A stretch of 8,884 nucleotides of DNA from RPQJ01 sp041910015 (GTDB lineage Bacteria > Pseudomonadota > Gammaproteobacteria > Steroidobacterales > Steroidobacteraceae). The notes below the pieces were generated by a model. The model was not told where the DNA came from. It saw nothing but the letters and a program-made list of their open reading frames with translations, and did no database searches. How positions within the stretch are numbered: position 1 is the stretch's first letter; each line of letters opens with the position of its first letter. The position numbers were made by a program, and so were the translations under genes. The stretch covers positions 1-8,884 of the forward strand of contig JAYRRR010000058.1 in assembly GCA_041910015.1 (NCBI GenBank), given 5' to 3'. Below, in pieces: positions 6,708 through 8,884 of this stretch.

Positions 6708-7076
6708 ATGAAATTCCATCTCGACGCCCCCGGTGGCGTGAACCTCGTCCGTGGCTACGACGCGGGCCAGCTCCGCATCGGCGAGCGCACCCACGTGACG
6801 AGCGTGATCGTCACGGCCGCCACGGTCATCGAAGGCTGGCGCCCCGCCACCGCGCAGGACGTCACCGCGGCAGACCTCGAACCGCTGCTCGGTCTCGCAC
6901 CGGAGGTCGTGTTGCTCGGCACGGGCGCACGACAGCAGTTCCCCGACCCGGCCGTGCTGCGCATCCTCTACGAACAGCGCATCGGCGTCGAGGTCATGGA
7001 CACCTCCGCCGCCTGTCGCACCTTCAACGTGCTCGTGGCGGAGGGGCGTCCGGTCGCGGCCGCGCTGATCGTCTGA
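6708..7076 (+). CDS. Mth938-like domain (DUF498/NDUFAF3-type) protein
   Basis: This 122-residue protein has the single-domain layout and length of the Mth938/DUF498 family. The visible family pattern is an N-terminal MKFHLDAPGGVNLVRGYDAG, a central ITV-type strand with VIEGWRP (40-46), VVLLGTGARQQFP (67-79), and a C-terminal GVEVMDTSAACRTFNVLVAE (93-112) followed by GRPVAAALI. Relatives include archaeal Mth938, bacterial proteins of the Xcc710 type, and the mitochondrial complex I assembly factor NDUFAF3. The biochemical role in bacteria is unsettled, so none is assigned. No signal peptide or membrane segment is seen. The gene is alone on the plus strand here, divergent from the rpfE-like gene and ending 21 bp before the convergent end of pcm, with no obvious terminator in the gap. 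The start is ATG at 6708, supported by AAGGTGG just upstream. Confidence 0.85.
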   Translation: MKFHLDAPGGVNLVRGYDAGQLRIGERTHVTSVIVTAATVIEGWRPATAQDVTAADLEPLLGLAPEVVLLGTGARQQFPDPAVLRILYEQRIGVEVMDTSAACRTFNVLVAEGRPVAAALIV

Positions 7077-7097
7077 CCGCACCAGAACCCGCGTCGA

Positions 7098-7763
7098 TCA
7101 GGCGAGACCCTGCAGCAGCGGCACGAACGTCACCGGGCCGAGCACCTCGCGTTCGAGCCGCTCGCCGCGCCGGGTGATGCGCAGGAGCTGCTGCTCGCGG
7201 TCGGTGCCGACGGGAATGACCAGGCGGCCGCCCTCGCCGAGCTGCTCGAGCAGCGCAGGTGGCGCGGAATACGCCGCTGCCGCAACGATGATGCCGTCGA
7301 ACGGCGCATAGGCGGCGTAGCCCTCGAAGCCGTCGCCGTGCTTCATGTGCACGTTGCCGATGCGCAGGTCGCGCAGCACCTGACGCGCGCGCTGCTGCAG
7401 CGCGCCGATGCGCTCGACGCTGTACAGCGTGGTGACGAGCGGCGCCAGCACGGCGGTCTGGTAGCCGCACCCCGTGCCGACCTCCAGCACCTTGCGGGGC
7501 TTGCCGGCCTCGATCAGCGCCGAGGTCATGCGCGCGACGATGTAGGGCTGCGAAATCGTCTGGCCGTGGCCGATCGGCAACGCGGTGTCCTCGTAGGCGC
7601 GACTCGCGAGCGCCTCGTCGACGAACAGGTGCCGCGGCACGCTGCGGATGCGTTCGAGCACCTCCGGATTCGTGATGCCCTGCTCGCGCAGACGCGCGAC
7701 GAGCCGCTCGCGCGTGCGCGCCGAGGTCATGCCGATGCCGTTGTGGCGCGTCGGGTCGACCAT
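7098..7763 (-). CDS. pcm: Protein-L-isoaspartate O-methyltransferase (Pcm)
   Basis: Pcm transfers a methyl group from S-adenosylmethionine to isoaspartyl residues formed by ageing of proteins, starting their repair in the cytosol. The 221-residue product carries the family signature LPIGHGQTISQPYIVARMT (62-80), the SAM-binding motif VLEVGTGCGYQTAVLAPL (92-109), SVERI (115-119), HGDGFEGYAAYAPFDGIIV (142-160), and the C-terminal RLVIPVG and FVPLLQGLA. It is slightly longer than Escherichia coli Pcm (208) because of an N-terminal extension. The ATG at 7763 shares its A with the surE stop (TGATG), so coupled translation is likely and I prefer this start. An in-frame GTG at 7787 lies inside surE, and the methionine at residue 12 (MTSARTRERL) matches the family start better and remains possible. 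Confidence 0.94.
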   Translation of the reverse strand: MVDPTRHNGIGMTSARTRERLVARLREQGITNPEVLERIRSVPRHLFVDEALASRAYEDTALPIGHGQTISQPYIVARMTSALIEAGKPRKVLEVGTGCGYQTAVLAPLVTTLYSVERIGALQQRARQVLRDLRIGNVHMKHGDGFEGYAAYAPFDGIIVAAAAYSAPPALLEQLGEGGRLVIPVGTDREQQLLRITRRGERLEREVLGPVTFVPLLQGLA

Positions 7764-8524
7764 CACTCGGCCCGTCCCCGCAGCCACTCGTCGACTTCCT
7801 CGAGAGCCGTGTGGCGCGTGAGGTCGACCTGCAGCGGCGTCACGGACACGTAGCGGTTCGCGATGGCGTGGAAGTCCGTGCCCTCGCCCGCGTCGGCGCC
7901 CTCCCCCGCGGGGCCCACCCAGTACAGCGGCCGGCCGCGCGGATCGACGGTCCGCACGACCGGCTCCGAACGATGGCGATTGCCGAGCCGTGTCGACCGG
8001 TAGCCGCGCAACCGGTCGTACGGCAGGTCCGGCACGTTGACGTTGAGGATCATCGACGCGTGCAGCGGCGAGCGCTGCAACCGCATCAGCAGCTCGCTCG
8101 CGACGCGCGCGGCAGTCGCGAAATGGCCGCCATCGCGCAGGACCAGCGAGATCGCGAGCGCCGGCAGTCCGAGGAAGCGTCCCTCCACGGCCGCCGCGAC
8201 CGTGCCGGAATACAGCACGTCGTCACCGAGGTTCGCGCCGTCGTTGATGCCGGAGACGACCATGTCGTGGTCGACTTCGTCGCCGAACAGGCCCGAGATC
8301 GCAAGGTGCACGCAATCCGTCGGCGTGCCGTTCTGGACGTAAAAGCGTCGCTCGCCGTACTCGAACACGCGCAGCGGCACGTCGAGCGTCAGCGAATTGC
8401 TCGCCCCGCTGCGATTGCGATCGGGCGCGACGACGGTGAGTTCGGCGAGCGGACGCAATGCCTCGACGAGGTGCTGCAGGCCCTCGGCACGATAGCCATC
8501 GTCGTTGCTGACCAGGATTCTCAA
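7763..8524 (-). CDS. surE: 5'/3'-nucleotidase SurE (survival protein)
   Basis: SurE is a metal-dependent cytosolic phosphatase acting on nucleoside 5'- and 3'-monophosphates, and in some species on short polyphosphate; loss reduces stationary-phase survival. The 253-residue product matches the family length. It begins MRILVSNDDGYRAEGLQHL with metal ligands Asp8 and Asp9. APDRNRSGASNSLTL supplies Ser39, and VVSGINDGANLGDDVLYSGT supplies Asn94. GRFLGLPALAIS and the later VNVPDLP also fit. The start appears to be TTG at 8522-8524: the initiating codon of MRILV is TTG, no in-frame ATG or GTG lies between it and an upstream in-frame TAA at 8546-8548, and the family begins at exactly this residue. 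No clear Shine-Dalgarno sequence precedes it. It sits between truD (108 bp upstream) and pcm (one-base overlap), the order known from enterobacteria. Confidence 0.95.
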   Translation of the reverse strand: MRILVSNDDGYRAEGLQHLVEALRPLAELTVVAPDRNRSGASNSLTLDVPLRVFEYGERRFYVQNGTPTDCVHLAISGLFGDEVDHDMVVSGINDGANLGDDVLYSGTVAAAVEGRFLGLPALAISLVLRDGGHFATAARVASELLMRLQRSPLHASMILNVNVPDLPYDRLRGYRSTRLGNRHRSEPVVRTVDPRGRPLYWVGPAGEGADAGEGTDFHAIANRYVSVTPLQVDLTRHTALEEVDEWLRGRAE

Positions 8525-8541
8525 GGCGCGGGTGGGACCAT
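8521..8541 (-). promoter_or_regulatory. Possible six-codon leader ORF overlapping the surE TTG start
   Basis: On the minus strand an ATG at 8541 opens a six-codon frame (MVPPAP) whose TGA, at 8521-8523, overlaps the TTG of surE. Since surE has a weak start codon and no evident Shine-Dalgarno sequence, ribosomes finishing the leader could restart there. A weak purine patch (CCGGA) lies about nine bases before the leader ATG. The two prolines before Ala-Pro may slow ribosomes. The arrangement is visible in the sequence; the function is inference, and so short a frame could be chance. Confidence 0.25.
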
Positions 8542-8591
8542 GTCGTTATCCGGGCCCCAGCAGTGGCGGGGTTGGCCACGAACGCGGCGCC

Positions 8592-8597
8592 ACTATA
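8592..8597 (-). promoter_or_regulatory. Candidate -10 box for surE-pcm
   Basis: On the minus strand TATAGT lies in the truD-surE gap, about 70 bp before the surE start; it is the only AT-rich hexamer in the gap resembling a -10 box (five of six consensus positions). No good -35 box is seen at the right distance. The overlapping plus-strand TATACT (8594-8599) has a TTGGCC at 8572-8577 with a 16-bp spacer, so the site could instead fire rightward, antisense to truD. Weak call. Confidence 0.25.
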
Positions 8598-8632
8598 CTG
8601 GAATCGCCGGCCGCCTCGGTAGCGAACTCCGC

Positions 8633-8884
8633 TCACTCCTCGTCGTCGCCGGCGTCCCAGGCGTCGGCGAGCAGTTCGTGCAGCACGGCCGTCGCGAACG
8701 TCCCGCGCGGCAATGTGAACTGCATCACGAGCAGGTCGTCGGCGCGGAAGGTCCAGTCGAATTCGCGCACGGGCAGCCGCAGGCTGCGGCGTTCGTGCGC
8801 GAGCCGCTCGCGGACCACGCCGCACTGGCGGAGCTGCTCGTCCGCGAGCGGCTCGCGCACGAACGCCGCAGCCAGCGGCTGCCC
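8633..8884 (-). CDS. truD: tRNA pseudouridine(13) synthase TruD (C-terminal part)
   Basis: The last 83 residues of a protein are visible; its 5' part lies beyond the right edge. Residues such as RRSLRLPVREFDWTF, then LLVMQFTLPRGTFATAVLHE and LLADAW, match the end of TruD, where a strand-rich segment precedes the conserved F-x-L-P-x-G-x-[FY]-A-T-x-[VL]-x-[RH]-E-L. TruD makes pseudouridine 13 in certain tRNAs. The catalytic aspartate region lies upstream and cannot be checked. Placement directly before surE-pcm, as in enterobacteria, supports the call. The frame is open to the window edge; the GTG at 8860 is internal. The acidic tail (DAGDDEE) before TGA is a small addition beyond the conserved part. 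Confidence 0.88.
   Translation of the reverse strand, partial: GQPLAAAFVREPLADEQLRQCGVVRERLAHERRSLRLPVREFDWTFRADDLLVMQFTLPRGTFATAVLHELLADAWDAGDDEE

Noticed and set aside
8554..8571. GGGG/CCCC hairpin between truD and surE as a terminator.
   Set aside because: The stem is four base pairs with internal mismatches and no U-tract; chance pairing is likely in GC-rich DNA.

Overview
The window reads as ordinary chromosome from a high-GC gammaproteobacterium. Third codon positions are nearly all G or C, and the gene neighbourhoods are typical of that class: truD-surE-pcm on one side and recJ-prfB-lysS on the other. An RpfE-type gene directly upstream of recJ is an arrangement I recall from the Xanthomonas rpf region, so Xanthomonadales or a related lineage is the best guess. 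This rests on protein and gene-order resemblance only; the species cannot be named.

Layout, left to right. (1) The 3' end of ygfZ (plus strand) enters from the left edge. (2) A stretch of about 220 bp with no gene follows. (3) A minus-strand ORF of 191 codons (568-1143) starts like a secreted SpvB/Rhs-type toxin but loses the family pattern after about residue 126. It lies 24 bp behind lysS. (4) A minus-strand block reads rpfE-like > recJ > prfB > lysS (6636 down to 1168), with gaps of 2, 87 and 24 bp. prfB needs the classic +1 programmed frameshift at an in-frame TGA. (5) A small Mth938/DUF498-type gene stands alone on the plus strand, divergent from the rpfE-like gene and convergent with pcm. 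(6) A second minus-strand block reads truD (cut by the right edge) > surE > pcm. surE appears to start with TTG, and its stop overlaps the pcm start as TGATG.

How the genes fit together. Block 4 joins single-strand DNA exonuclease repair (RecJ), translation termination at UGA/UAA (RF2) and lysine tRNA charging (LysS). Block 6 joins tRNA pseudouridylation (TruD), nucleotide dephosphorylation (SurE) and repair of isoaspartyl-damaged proteins (Pcm), a conserved stress and stationary-phase neighbourhood. YgfZ supports iron-sulfur enzyme maturation.

I see no CRISPR array, complete mobile element, tRNA, rRNA or novel multigene system. The least ordinary places are the truncated Rhs-like ORF with its lower-GC tail, the prfB recoding site, the inverted repeat between recJ and prfB, and the TTG start of surE behind a six-codon leader ORF.
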